DNA of 64,000 nucleotides from Agaricus subrufescens. Taxonomy: Eukaryota > Basidiomycota > Agaricomycetes > Agaricales > Agaricaceae. The position numbers and the translations under genes are program-made. The notes below the pieces were generated by a model. It was not told the DNA's origin. It searched no databases and saw only the letters and a program-made list of their open reading frames with translations. Location: contig CM057059.1 of the NCBI GenBank assembly GCA_029945375.1, positions 2,232,001 through 2,296,000 of the forward strand, written 5' to 3'. Of the stretch, positions 20,601 through 33,020 are shown piece after piece (within the stretch, counting starts at the first letter, position 1; each line of letters opens with the position of its first letter).

Positions 20601-23600
20601 GAGCTGGTCGTCGTGCACCACCACCGAAATTTCCAGCTTCAAGAACATGGGGAGGGAGTGCCTGAAGAAAGCCTTCATTTTGTTCCATTAAGACAGTCTG
20701 CCTCAATGTTGGATCGAGGCTTGCAATGAAACTAGCCGGGTCGATTTCGGTGGGATGGGCAGGTTGTGTTGTCGCACCTTCGTCTGCCCTTAGACGCGCT
20801 CGTTCCATTGCTTCTTGTTGGATGATCTCGGCTCGTATTTCTGGCGGGAGAGCATCCAGGAATTCCGCACTTATCTGGGAATCTGCGGGACGCTCGAGTG
20901 TTGCCGCACGCTGGTCACGAACGTGCTGATTGAGAACTTCTTCTCGCATATCGTCCGGTAATGCTTCGAGGAACGTTGGATCGATCCCTGTGTCGGTAAT
21001 GTCCACAGGACTTCCATGGATCATGACTGTAACTCGCTGTTGAACAGTAGGAACTTCGGCTTCGAGGTTGGATCCCCCTTCAACGGTTTCGTGTGTCTCT
21101 TGTACAGTTGCATCGGTCATAGTTGTATCCTGGTCGGCGGTGACCACTTCCATCGGTTGATCATTTGCTGGAGCTTCCTCTGCGTGCGCCTCAGTCACTT
21201 GTTCCGCCTGTACCGTCTCCTCGGAAACAACCGGGGGCAAGGATATATCTGTAGGTTGTTCTGCAGACTCCGCTTGTTGCTCGGGCTCGAGTTCTGCATC
21301 CTGCTGATCCCTGTCCTCTTCCCCCCCTTCATTTGCTGCCGCTTCCTCCTTCTTCCTGGCTTCATTGGCTCGCTTCCTTGCCTCCGCTGCCGCCGGTAAG
21401 AGAGCCAGGATTACATGATTGACAAGTTTACCACTTCGCTCCGAGACGAATTCGCCATTGAGAATTTTCGCTTCTTCTTCCCAGCGCTGCAGTGTCAGGA
21501 TAGGCTCAAATTCACGTCCCTGTTTTGGAGAAGATGCCCGTGGTCCTCTTTCTACACGGATGGCAGCTGAGATGACACCCTGGTTGGGTCGTCGGTGAAG
21601 ACGATCCAGATTGACACCATTGCCCATATCAAGTTGGAAGGCATGGGCGCCACCTGCTGTAAGAATCTGTTGCAAAAATTGTGTTGAACCAGGACCCATG
21701 ATATCGTCGAGACTTTGGAAAAGATCAGCGCCAATAGCAATGTTTCTGTGTGGATGACGGGCTCCACGGCGAACATTGGAAGTGAATCGGTTTGATTGGT
21801 TGGAAGTGTCCAATAGTAGAGGATGGGTGGTGGTCTCTGGTGGGGGAGGAGGAGCATTCCGTGCACGACCAAATACTTGAAAATCTTCGCTGTCTGTTTG
21901 ACTATGAGCTCTGAAAATCAAATAAGATTTGGCCTTACCTGGGCGATTACGCCGCGAGAGGAAAACTGGTGGGGGGTCTCGTCCAGTCGAGATATTTATG
22001 AAAGGAGCTCCGAATGGAAGTCCTGCCTCGGGATTGAAAAGTCCGCCGTCGAAACGGAAGCCTTCGTCATCCGACGCCATGTCGGGGTCTTCCTCATGAT
22101 GAACAATTTGGATCGGAACTAAAATCCTTTCAACCAATAGTCCACCGCCATTTATTCGGAATACATACCTCCATGGTCGTCCTCATCGTCCACGTCTTCT
22201 CCAACAGATCCTAAACCACCTCCTGGTGGCGGAACATCCTGCATAAACGGTGTTCAGTGATGAGCAAAAGAGAGATTTAATGCGACAGACCTCCCAAAGG
22301 ATGTTGCCATCTTCGTCTACCTCATCTTCCATTTCATCATCATCCAAAACTTCTTCCTCTTCCTCGTCCTGGTCATTTTCAACTAGATTTTGATCTACTC
22401 CTTGACGTCCTTCCTCTTCTTCAACATCGTCCCAATCATCTCCCCCTTCCTCGTCATCTTCCTCTAATTCGTCTTCGTCTTCCTCATCCGTTGCTTCTGA
22501 AGTGTCTTCGCTACCTGTGCCCTCGAAATCCATTTCAACATCTCCCTCATCCTCATCTTCGTCCATATCCTCGCTACCTGAAAATTGTCCATCATCCATT
22601 TCCTACAGATCAATATGAGACTCGTGTTTGTGTTAGGCAGTGGCGGATCTGGTACTTACTCCTCCATACATTCCTAAAGCGGAATTCCGATACAAATCTG
22701 GTGTTTCCTCCCGAGCTCCATCTTCTGACATGTCGCTGACATCTTCTTCAGATGAATCAGACGTCGATTCGCTCTCATCAGCTCTTGTCTCCGTAGTCTC
22801 CTTGTTCTTATTTCCCCGGCTCATCTTAATCGCGATTTTCGTACTAAGAGACTAAGATAAACATGATATATGGGCACCAAAGAAAAAACTCACAGGTACT
22901 GCAAAGGACGAAGGATGAAATCAACAAGGGTGCGAATATGTGGGTAATTAAGATCGACATCGGAAAGAGCACTGGTGAGAGTGGAGACGAAGTTCTTCTC
23001 AAGCATGATCTTCGCTATATGTGTGGGAATTTCATCCTGGTGCTTACGATTGTTGTTGTTCGGATGATTGAAACGGACGGTTAACAAACGATGACAAAGG
23101 TCAGAGAATGCCATTAACTTCCCATAGCGAACTTCAAGGTTTTCAATTGAAGAGATGTCCTTGAGGCTACGGCTAAGTGTCTCCAAAACGAATTTGCGAA
23201 CGGCGACCAGCTCTGGTGAGATATCTTTGGGTTCGTGGGAGGAGGTGGACGTGTCAACGCACAACGAAACCACGACCAACATGGCCCAATGGCAAAGCGA
23301 AAGGTGACTTCGATTAGAGTCTGAAGACGTGGGATTGATGGTGCCCGGATTAATGACATCATTGAACAAGAATTGGAGGGTCACAGATCGGAACTTGCTG
23401 GCAGATTCTTTAGAAGGTGTTTGGCTCTTCTTCTTTGGCGCGAAGGAGAGGAAGGCAACCTTGCAGGCGTCATAGGAGAATATCAACTCTGTCAGGCACT
23501 GCATCAAGAAGCATGCATACTGATACTTGTCTTCCATTGCTCTGGCTTGAGGGACGGATCTTTCATCGACCTTGGTAGGGCTTGTAGAAGTGTTGGATGG

Positions 23601-26600
23601 TAGGGTTGGCGAAGAGCTTTCTACTTGCCCCGTCTCGCCAGTTGGCGGTTTGGTAGGAGAACCTAGGGCTGATGCCTCATTGATCGACTTGACGGTTGCC
23701 GCAAGTTCTGTGAAAAGCAGGCGAATGACGCTCTCTGCATGTTGGTCGTCGGATAGTTCGAACGTAGGAGGTTCTGGTTTCATTTCAACATCACCGATCT
23801 CCGTGCTCTTCTCTTCCTTGGCCGGACCATCTTCTGGTGCCGTTTTCGCGCCGTCTTTTTTGTCAGATTTCAACCCAAGTTGGGGGTTAAACCCATAATA
23901 GTAAGATGGTTCAAGGTCGCATAACGATTTGGTGACGTCGAGGAAAACGTCGGTATCCCTGAATGCCATGGCGTTACAGTTACGGACGTATGCGCTGACA
24001 TCCACAGTGCTACTCCTTTGATGTTGTATAAACCGCTTGATAGATTCCGTCATGATCTTCTGGACAGTAGATCGATCTTCAATAACATGACGAAGGACAG
24101 TGATGATATACGAAGATCCACCAGTAACTTCAGATGCGCCGATGCGACAAAACAGGTGCGTCAGTCCCTCACTTTCCAAGAATTGTTTCACCATTTTTCT
24201 ATCTTTGGTAAAGTAGACCAGCAAACGCAGAACTGACAAGAGCTCATCAGAGGGAAGATCGCGAATGGGGAGAAGTCGCAAGACGAATTCGAAGATGATG
24301 TTTTTTGCGTCAGCCCGGGGAAGCCCAGACACCAGAGCCTCGGATTGGATAGGCTCATCTTCTTTCGGCGCACTGACATTGATGGTGCGAGGCTCTTCAG
24401 CTAGAATCAACAACGCTTCGGTCACCAATAAGTGACTTGCAAGCCATTTTGGCGGATTGTCAAGATCCATCCCGGACAACAAGAGAGCCAACAAACCATC
24501 TAGGAGCTCTTTGCGAAGGTTTTCATCAAGACTCGAGGGCGTTTCGGATAAAACCAAAGCCAAAAGGCGACAACGATTGGCAAGTGGCTGCTCTTGAACA
24601 TCGTAGGCGTAGGGTGAGAAAGATTTGACATCATCCACCAAGTCACGTACAGCTCGAGGTTGATACACGCTGGGACGAACGAACGCGGTATGGAGCTCGA
24701 ACAGTAACGATTGATGCTCATCGAGGAGTAGCAATGCTTGACGACTGACCAAGTTGCGTAGGGGCTCCCTGGCTTCATCCAGGGCTTTCTTCCACTCTTC
24801 GATGGTTTTGACCCTCTCCTTTGGATGATCCATTTCGTTCTCCATCTGGGGAGGAGTTTCTTGTGTAGATGTTTCTTCCGCTACCTCTTCACTTGCGCTT
24901 GGTTCTTGTATATCGGATGATGGTATGGCCTCAGCCTCACCAGTCGCAGTGGAAGAGCTCGCAACTGGTGGCGTATTGATGGGCCCGGGCTCAGGAGGAA
25001 ATACGAACGGGTGATTAAGGAGAAAATCGGTAGCTGCAGTAACATTGTTACGAGTATGAACTAGTGCGCGTTCTGCAGCGGACCGAGGAAAACCCATATC
25101 GACCAACATTTGTACCCGACCTTCATCTGGTCCTGTAGGTCGCGTTATGGTATGAATGGTTGCTTCCGGGGTTGTCTCGGGTTTGTATTGTTCATTTTCT
25201 CCATTGACGAGCTCCAGCACTGATCGAACAATGGATCTACTAACACCGAGAGGGGCGTGAATAAACCATGGAGCTTCCCAAAGGGAACGAAAGAGGGGCA
25301 GGACTTTGAGTCGAAGCTTGACCAGGAAGTTGCTAGGATCGAAAAACCCAGGATCTGTTTCTTTCTTGTCACGGGTAGTGAGGAGCAGGGTTTGTGGGGA
25401 TTCGGTTAGAGGTTTAGAGGAGATGATCGGATGGAGAAGGTGAAGAGCAACTTTAAGGCCACCATAGGCATGGATCAGAGTTTTGTTGTGAACATCTGTG
25501 CGATCTTCTTCTCGTGTTCTCGTGATTTCTTCAATGCTCTCTGCGAGCGAATTACAGATTTTCAGGAGCTCATCAAAACCTCCATTCTCATAGAAAGCCT
25601 TCAGTTCGACCGTGTGCAACGTATTGGTTGAAGTCCGTTCTAGTTTTCTCCTGGGTGAGTATATGCTAGATGCGAAGGCTGCACAAGGTATTACCGTCAA
25701 CGAAAAGAAGATTGTATAATCCAAAGATCACACTGTAGTACGTGTTCACAGAAGCCTCATCATCTGGGGGGAAATAGTTAGAAAAATATTCAGTCTAGGG
25801 CCAGCAACATACCGAACTTGGGTATTTGTAGATGCCCCAACAAAATGCCGGCGATAATACGAGCCGAATCCATGATCTGTTGCTTCTGTGACGCTTCTGG
25901 GTTGCGACGGGCATGAAACATCTTGACGATTGCTGTCGGGAAAGAAATCAGCTATTCCTGTCATAAACGTACAAACAGATGAACGAACCTTGGAAAAATG
26001 GTGCAAGCACATTCGGCATGCCATGGGTAAGATGTTTGAGAGCGGCAGCGTTACGGGACAGAGGTGTCTCATCTTGTTTGGGTTTCGCGGTTTCTTCGCC
26101 GATGGGTCTTCCATCGTTCACGGGCTGAATCCCGTTAGCCGAGCTTCCCGTATTCAGCGAGTTCGTGGCTTCAATAAGATTTGCGGTAGATACGTTCGGT
26201 GTTCCATTGAACGGAGATTGAACTGGACTCGATTGCGGAATTCCTCTCTTCGAAAGGCAAGTATTTAATACCATGTTTTCCCATATCGTGGCCCGATGGA
26301 GAGCACCAAGTTCCGGGATAGTTTGTCCACCACAGGAAGCCATGAGAGTTTGAAGCAGAGTGATAGCACCGCGGCCATGAGAATAACCAACAGTGCCAAA
26401 AACGTCTGAGAGGAGGGAAGTCCTGATATGCAGAGTAACAAGGTTTCGGAATTGATCGGTGTACGCTGCCCGATTGGTATCTGAGAAAGGAGGAGATTGA
26501 GAATATGGAAGGACAGGCAATCAAACCAACACGATGCGCACCATTTATGTCCAACAGTGAGAGGAGTTTTGATGAGGGCTCTAAAGTCTTCCAGAAATCT

Positions 26601-29467
26601 TTCGTGTCCTGCAACGAATCATGGACGATCTTGGACAGGTAAGCCAAAGTTTCGTTCGTTGCAAAGTCAACTAGTGTGCGCATAACTTGAACGAGGGAGT
26701 CAGATGTCACGCTGTTGGAAAAATCGTACGGTAAGCATGGTAGGGCTGTCAAGCGTCCAATGTATGTAAGGCCATCAGAAAGTGTAATGAAGTCCTTGCA
26801 ATGTGGTCCATGTTGGAAAAATCCCTCAAGGAACTGCAGAATTAGATGAACAACAAATTAAATGGTGAGATACCAGAAGAGAACATACTCGGCACAACAC
26901 ATCGATAAAAGACACGATCGTATTATCGTGCGATTTCGATGCAGCTTCATCACCAACATCCTCGGCCTCAGCAGCTCTTGTCTGTATTGACTCGGAGTCT
27001 TCCATTTTGACGTCCGTATCAGCTGTTGTAGCCACGGCGGGCGCCAGCTGGTACCAATGAAGAAGTTCGGAGGGAACCTGATAGTTCCTACCGATCTCCT
27101 CAATTGCGCTCAGTGTAGACTTCAAGGAGGCAAACACAGCCGCTTTCAGAAGCGGATGATGGCGGACAAGCTCATCTATTGCCGTTCCAATGATCACTGC
27201 ATTCTCTTTGTCGATAAGGACTTTCAAATGACGTTCAGACGTAAAGATGGTGAAAATGGCAGGAATGATGCTAGGTCGATTGCTCAACTGAGACTGCCCA
27301 GTTTCATTCAGACACAAAGCGCCAAGTGCATTCGGAATGGATTGGAGGACCTAATTTGATTGAGCAGAGATAGGGAGTAAAGCAGAAATGATAATACCTC
27401 GATGGAAGGTTCAATGCCAGCTTCAATTGCCTTGAAAAAGGACTCAGGAAGACCTGTCTCTTGAATAATACTGAGAGACGTAGGCTCGTTGTGGACGAAA
27501 GTGGCCATTATATTGATCGCTAGTAAATGGGTAAGCATGTGAAATATATTCAAGCTCAGAGGAATGAGCGAACCAAGTGGTAAGACCGTGGGCCCGAAAA
27601 GGCCCCGGTTATCAATTATTTTCTTGATGGACTTTATCAATGACGTATCAATGAGTCCACGTAAACCTTCAGAGGTACCGGAAGACTGCATCATGCGATG
27701 CATGGTTCTGAGAAGGTGTTTGAGAACCGATGAGCGAGGGATAGGAAGGCTGCCTGGCAATGCCGGTAAGTATCAAACTGTTTTCCTGTCGTCAAAGGCT
27801 CACTGCCAGCAGCATTGGAATCCTGGACCTCCAGGACTGCCTGATAATTATGTATATCGTGGTCGATTTCAAACTGGAACAGCCACTTAGTCTCATACTC
27901 GCACACATCCACTGGGAGACGCGTACCTCGATGCGGTCAACAAGTACAGCTACTCCACGAGCAGCAACAAACAATGAAAATCCATTCTGAAAAGCATACA
28001 GAACACTGTCAATGAGTTGCAGAGTTTTCGAAACAACCGGAAGACGGTTCGGAAGCCTATTCTCCACAAGCTGAATAAGGAGAGGAATCAAGCCAGCACC
28101 GACAACCATGTTGACTCCCGTAGTATGGGTAGCAATCAATGTGACGAACTGCAGAAGCGCTTCAATGAAAGACTGAGGTATGTTTGAAGACGAATTTGCA
28201 GCATCGTGGACCGTCTTCCTGAACAGCGCCATAAGAATTCCGTGGTTAACACCAGCGTTTACGGCCGTCAAAACCTCTTGACACCTATTGCGATACCTCG
28301 TAAGACTGTCCAAGACAGCGATGGCTGCAGTTTGAACAGCAACAGGTACGTCATACTCGACGTGGAGAAGCTCTGCCACGTTGGATATAAGATCAGGTTC
28401 GTACAGGAAAAAGGTCGTAGTGGTTTGCGAATCGGTATGTGTGAGGGCATAGATAGCGATAGCTAGAAGTCTTGCAATAACCAGTTTCTCTCGTTCCGCT
28501 TCGCCAGTCTTCGAGAGAGCTTGACTAACACGGATCCTGTTCAACAATTCAAACTTTTCTTCCTCCGGTACCCTGTGTGATCGAACACAATCCGCGAGAA
28601 TCTTCATGGCTGGTTGAGATTGCAACGTTGCTTCTGGTATAGAGATGTTGATCGGTCCAGTAGGAGGGACGGCTGGCGACTTGGAGGGTGTGGCAGGTGG
28701 ATCGGATGCGCCATCTTTCTTCTTATCTCGTGCAGCTGCTGGTGTTGTCTCCATCCTATAGAAGCTGAATGACACATCCCGAGCTTCGGCTGGAAGGCTG
28801 TCAATCTCGGCTTTGTTTTTGCTACTCACAAGATCGATCAAGCTGATGCCATATTCGCGTAGATGGGGCCATCTTTTCGCCAATGCCAATAAACGTGACG
28901 TCGCATGGCTAAGTACATGAGTGACAGATGATTGCGAAGAGTATTGTTGGGCAGGCCGGAGGAGAACATGCAGTGCGAGAAGAACAATGTCAAGATCGGA
29001 ACAAAGGAGGAGACTGTTCAATCGCTGGAAAACTTTTAGTCAGCATAGACGAAACGGAAAGGTATGCAAAACAACAGTACGTCGTAAGAGCTGAAAGTCT
29101 TTCGATTAGTAGAATTTTCGAGTAAGAGACGCTGAAAGCGCAGTAACTCGGACACAAGTGCCTTTGTTTGTGAAGGAAGAGTCACTAGCTGTACTTTATC
29201 CAGCTCATACTGATTGATGATGTCTTCCAGGATGGAATCGAACTTGTTCAGGACCTTAATCCAAGCATTCAAGTCTGACCGCGGCCACTTCCACGACTCA
29301 ACAGAGCCAAGGATAGGAACCAGCTGTTCATCCGGGGCACCCAATATTTTATTGATAAATTCGGCGACAGCCGCGGGCTACAATTGAGTGTGAAGAAATC
29401 TGACAAGATTTAGGATCGAGAGACATACTGGAGTCACGGCTTTCTTCGATTTGTTTGTGATCTTCAT
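17643..29467 (-). CDS. TOM1: Giant HECT E3 ubiquitin ligase Tom1/Huwe1
   Basis: HECT-type ligase, roughly 3,500 residues, known in yeast for degrading excess histones and ribosomal proteins and for mRNA export. Start MKITNKSKKAVTPPAAVAEF at 29467, then the N-terminal DUF908/DUF913 armadillo-like repeats (ILGAPDEQLVPILGSVESWKW onward; 22.9-29.3 kb). A UBA domain, MLVDMGFPRSAAERALVHTR, lies near 25.0-25.1 kb. A highly acidic region spans about 22.3-22.6 kb. Three ubiquitin-binding UBM-like motifs follow near 20.65-20.99 kb (FLEALPDDMREEVL; FLDALPPEIRAEII; FLQALPPHVLEAG). The HECT domain occupies about 17.6-19 kb: YFDEEGVDAGG-type segment RFYDEEGVDAGGVTREWFQ, FVGRVIGKAIYDGRLLDAYF, WWWRALKSFNREER, FATGTSRVPLNGF and the catalytic block LPQAHTCFNQIDLPQY, ending EGFAFS. 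An intron (17747-17796) splits the catalytic Cys codon as T|GC. Many short introns throughout. Confidence 0.95.
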
Positions 29468-29702
29468 ATTCCGTGACCACAGTTGGCCCAGGAGAGCGAT
29501 AAATGTATACCTCCAATTTCTGAATTACGAAAGAAGAGACGAAAAGAAGGCTGATGATGGAGGGTGACGAGGATGAGGATATGGGGATTTCCGAGAAGGT
29601 CTCCCAATTCCAGCCTGGTGAGGGAACTGCTGACGCAATTGTGTCACGCGTTACGCGTTCGATCGCGTCTGCACTCCAGAACAACTCCAGCAATCATCCC
29701 GA
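29468..29702. promoter_or_regulatory. Divergent promoter of Tom1 and Sub1
   Basis: The two start codons are 235 bp apart and point away from each other. No TATA box or repeat stands out; GTTACGCGTTCG near 29651 is a short GC-rich patch. Confidence 0.5.
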
Positions 29703-30279
29703 ATGGCTAAACGAAAGGCTCATGCGGACAGCGAAAGCGAATCGGAAGCTCAGTTCTCTACGGATACAGAAGTCAAATCTCGTTCTCCTGCAAAGAAGAA
29801 GACTACAATTGTGAGTTTGTGTGCATCACTCGGGTTTTACATGTCCATCAATACCCCGAAGCAGAAGAAAGCAAAGGCCGACCCTAGCGCAGGTCCATCA
29901 ACTGGAGAAAAGGCAAAAAGCAAGGTCGGTCAAACGATTTTGTATAAAACGATCTGGTTAGCAATTTCTATATAGAAGGCAAACTCAACTGCAGTCAACA
30001 TGAGTGCTGAAGGCGACAACTATATCGATCTTGGCAAGAAAAAAAGGGCAACCGTTCGTTCGTTCAAAGACATTCCCTTGTTAGACATCCGGGAATTCTA
30101 TGGCGCTGGCTCAGAAGAGAAACCGGGCAAAAAAGGCATCTCGCTGACTCTAGAACAGGTCTGTGAAACGTACTTTTACCGTCGCTTTGATCCTGAATTG
30201 GCGACAGTGGCAAGTTTTGAAGGAGAACTCAGACACCATCGATCAATTTTTCTCAGAACTATCCAAAGGAAAAAAATAA
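29703..30279 (+). CDS. SUB1: Transcriptional coactivator Sub1/PC4
   Basis: Small single-stranded-DNA-binding coactivator of RNA polymerase II. Exon 1 encodes an acidic/serine-rich leader MAKRKAHADSESESEAQF, then a lysine-rich linker. The PC4 core follows: DNYIDLGKKKRATVRSFKD, IPLLDIREFYGAG, KPGKKGISLTLEQ, and, after an intron with GTCTGT donor and GCGACAG acceptor, WQVLKENSDTIDQFFSELSK ending GKK. Length of about 130 residues matches the family. Convergent with the ABC1-family gene, 114 bp between stops. Confidence 0.92.
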
Positions 30280-30393
30280 GAGTCTCCGCTCGTCCGCTAA
30301 TGTATATATATTAAGCATTGGTCTAATTTGTGCGTCTATGGGTAATACAAGTTGAATCCAAGTCTGAATTAGTTGTATCTGAGTAAGTAAATT

Positions 30394-32810
30394 TCATGCC
30401 ACCGACAATCCCGAGGATGCCCGGTATGCCCCAATGAAACCTCTCCTACGAAAGCCATTGAACCATGCATCAGCTTTCACGCCGAAAGCTCGAATATCGA
30501 GAATCGACTCAATGAAAAGGAGCTTGGCCCAGGACGTTCTGTATCTCCTACAAATCGAAGCTGAGCAATAATTTGAAACCTCTCAAATGATTACGAACCA
30601 CCAAGCCATGAAATAGTTTCTAAGCATCCCGAAGGACAAGAGTCCTCGCGTGCGGACACTATCAATGACATGCTTACGCTCATCCTGCCAGACGGCGTAT
30701 GAACAATACTTTGCTGTGATCAAGAAGATGCGGATCTGGGTGACAGAGGGTCAGTATCTTGAAGTACCCGTAGAGGAGCTACTCACGGGGGAATGCGTAG
30801 TTGCGAGAGCACTATCCAAACTCCTGAAGGATATCCATTAATAAGGAAAAACCCCAACACGGTTCCGTCAAGAAAACACAACATACCGAGTTAAGTCATT
30901 GAGCTTTAATACCATTAACACTCGCCGGGGCACCCGTCGCAGAACATCAAGCACCGAAAGAATTAAACCATCCTGATGAGCAACTGCATCCCGAATAGCT
31001 TCCCTCTCTTCTTCCGTCTGGCGTTTCATGTCTATCAAACCCGATGCTCGATTGACTTCTACGTGTGCTTGGTCATCACCCCATGAACCTTCCATGGCAG
31101 TCCGCCCCGTAATGGCAGCCTCAAAAACAGGATACTAACAACAAAAATGAGCCATGTCACCTGTACTGATGGCTTGGCCTGGACGTACAAGATCTGGCCC
31201 AATATTCCCGACTAATTCAGCGTATTTCCGACGATCAGCCTGAACAGAAGGAGTCGCATTTGCTATCAGGGAGAGCCAAAACTTCCCGTAGTTCACTCTT
31301 AGTTCATCATCAAGGTCGAAATACAATCCATGGTCGAGCAAAACAATCTCGAAATTATAGGGAGAACTTGACTTTGCCGATGCAGGCCTGATAAAGAGAT
31401 TTCCAGCATGGGGGTCCTGGGATATAAGTCGCGTGAGTAGGGCCTAAATTCGCAGTAGTAGAAAACTCACCGCATGGAACCAACCATGAATGAACACCAT
31501 TTGGCCAAATATTCGCGACAACTCCAAGGCTACTTTGTTACGATCAATGTTGTTCTGAGCGAGATATTGAAGGTCGTCGACGCGACCGCCTTGAATATAT
31601 TCCATGATAAGCACTCGTTTCGTCGAGTATATCACCTGAGGGATGTACAAAGAGGTAGACAATCTCTCAAAATTTTTGGCAGCACGAACAGCATTTGCAG
31701 CTTCATGCACGAAATCCATTTCCTTTGGCAAACCTTGTCGCATTTCAGTCTACACATAGATGAATTTCAGAAATATCCACGAGGATGGCACATCCATACC
31801 GCGAGCCATGAGAACTCGAATTCCGGGAACCAATACTTGATCCAACCTATTCTATTTCAGCCGACACTACCTGAAAACTTATTTTCTTTCCACTCACCTA
31901 ACGTAACCTCCACCATTTCCATGTCAATATCGCAAAATTCCGCTAGATGGGGATGTTGCAACTGACAAGTGTTCAATGAATTTTTGATAGTCAAAATAGT
32001 AGATACTATCCTCACTTTAACCGCAACCCGCTTACCACTTTCCTTATGTTTTCCGATGTGCACCTGAGCTAAACTAGCGACGCCTACAGGTACAGGATCG
32101 AAATCTTCAAACAAGTCTTCAATCGAGGCACCCATATCACTTTTGAAAAGCTGCTCTACATCCTCATACGGGGTCGGTTCACAACGATCTTGCAGTGGCC
32201 GCATAGTCCTTCTCCATTCATTTGGGAGCATGATCAGAGACGCCATATGTTGTCCCAACTTGATAAAAATTCCTATTCACTCTCAATCTCAGGAGAATCC
32301 CCTTCATATACTTTCCCCTTACCTCCATTGGCTAGTAATGCTTTTAAGACCCTCTCAGAACTTCGAGTATGACATTTTGATACTGCTTCTGCGTATTCGC
32401 GTTGTGTATCGTAGTTCTTGGCGAATGTGATCTTGTAGTCAATGGCCCCAACCACCGCCGCGCCTAGAGATGACCATAAGCAATTAACGCCGTTGCTACC
32501 GCGGTCCCAAATATAACATATTGAACATACCGGCCACCCTGGAACATCTGACCACAGCTAAGCATGCATGTCGGAATGGCTGATACTGATGGTATGCAAC
32601 GAATCCAGCTCCGCCTACAAGAAGCACTGCTGTAGGGTACACCCAGGATCTGTTAGTAATAGACTTTTGTACACGTTGTGCTTGTGGAGCCTGGTGAGGA
32701 TTTAGAAATGTCCTGATCCATCGCGTCTGGTGAGGGGTATTGAGAAGGACCGATTTTGAGCCCCGTTGAAACCGTTGCCAGCTCAGAGAATAAGTGCGGT
32801 GGAGGATCAT
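30394..32810 (-). CDS. ABC1/ADCK-family atypical kinase, mitochondrial (Mcp2-like)
   Basis: UbiB/ABC1 family, probably anchored in the mitochondrial inner membrane and linked to lipid or coenzyme Q homeostasis. N-terminus MILHRTYSLSWQRFQRGSKS is a good mitochondrial presequence, followed by a membrane segment (WVYPTAVLLVGGAGFVAY). Family hallmarks: the KxGQ motif in GIFIKLGQHMASL (made by splicing); QDRCEPTPYEDVEQLF; PVPVGVASLAQVHIGKHKES with the Ala-rich loop; RVAVKLQHPHL with the active Lys; MDFVHEAANA; VLIMEYIQGG; HADPHAGNLFI; and VLLDHGLYFDLDD. C-terminal exons read SLDSALATTHSPIRIFLIT and WRYRTSWAKLLFIE, ending GLSVA. The layout resembles yeast Mcp2 and human ADCK1; which one is orthologous is inference. 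Confidence 0.88.
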
Positions 32811-32839
32811 GGTCGGCGGAAAGAAAGGTTGGCTATGCC

Positions 32840-32872
32840 TGAGGCTGCTCTGAGGCTGCTCTGAGGCTGCTC
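32840..32872. repeat. Three perfect tandem copies of an 11-bp unit upstream of the ABC1 gene
   Basis: TGAGGCTGCTC is repeated exactly three times (32840-32850, 32851-32861, 32862-32872), ending 30 bp before the start codon at 32810 on the minus strand, so probably in the promoter or 5' untranslated region. Confidence 0.85.
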
Positions 32873-33020
32873 GTTAGCGGATCAATAAGCGTTTGTCCGG
32901 AGTACCAACAGTCACACGATACGCTTATGAAATAAATGATCATAGCATAGACACTGGACAGCAAATGGAATGCGCGAGGATATCAAACTGAGGTATACCA
33001 GGAAACTCTACTCTACTTGA

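Noticed and set aside
22310..22590. Very long acidic low-complexity region
   Set aside because: An acidic stretch at this position is normal for Tom1/Huwe1 and is counted within that gene.
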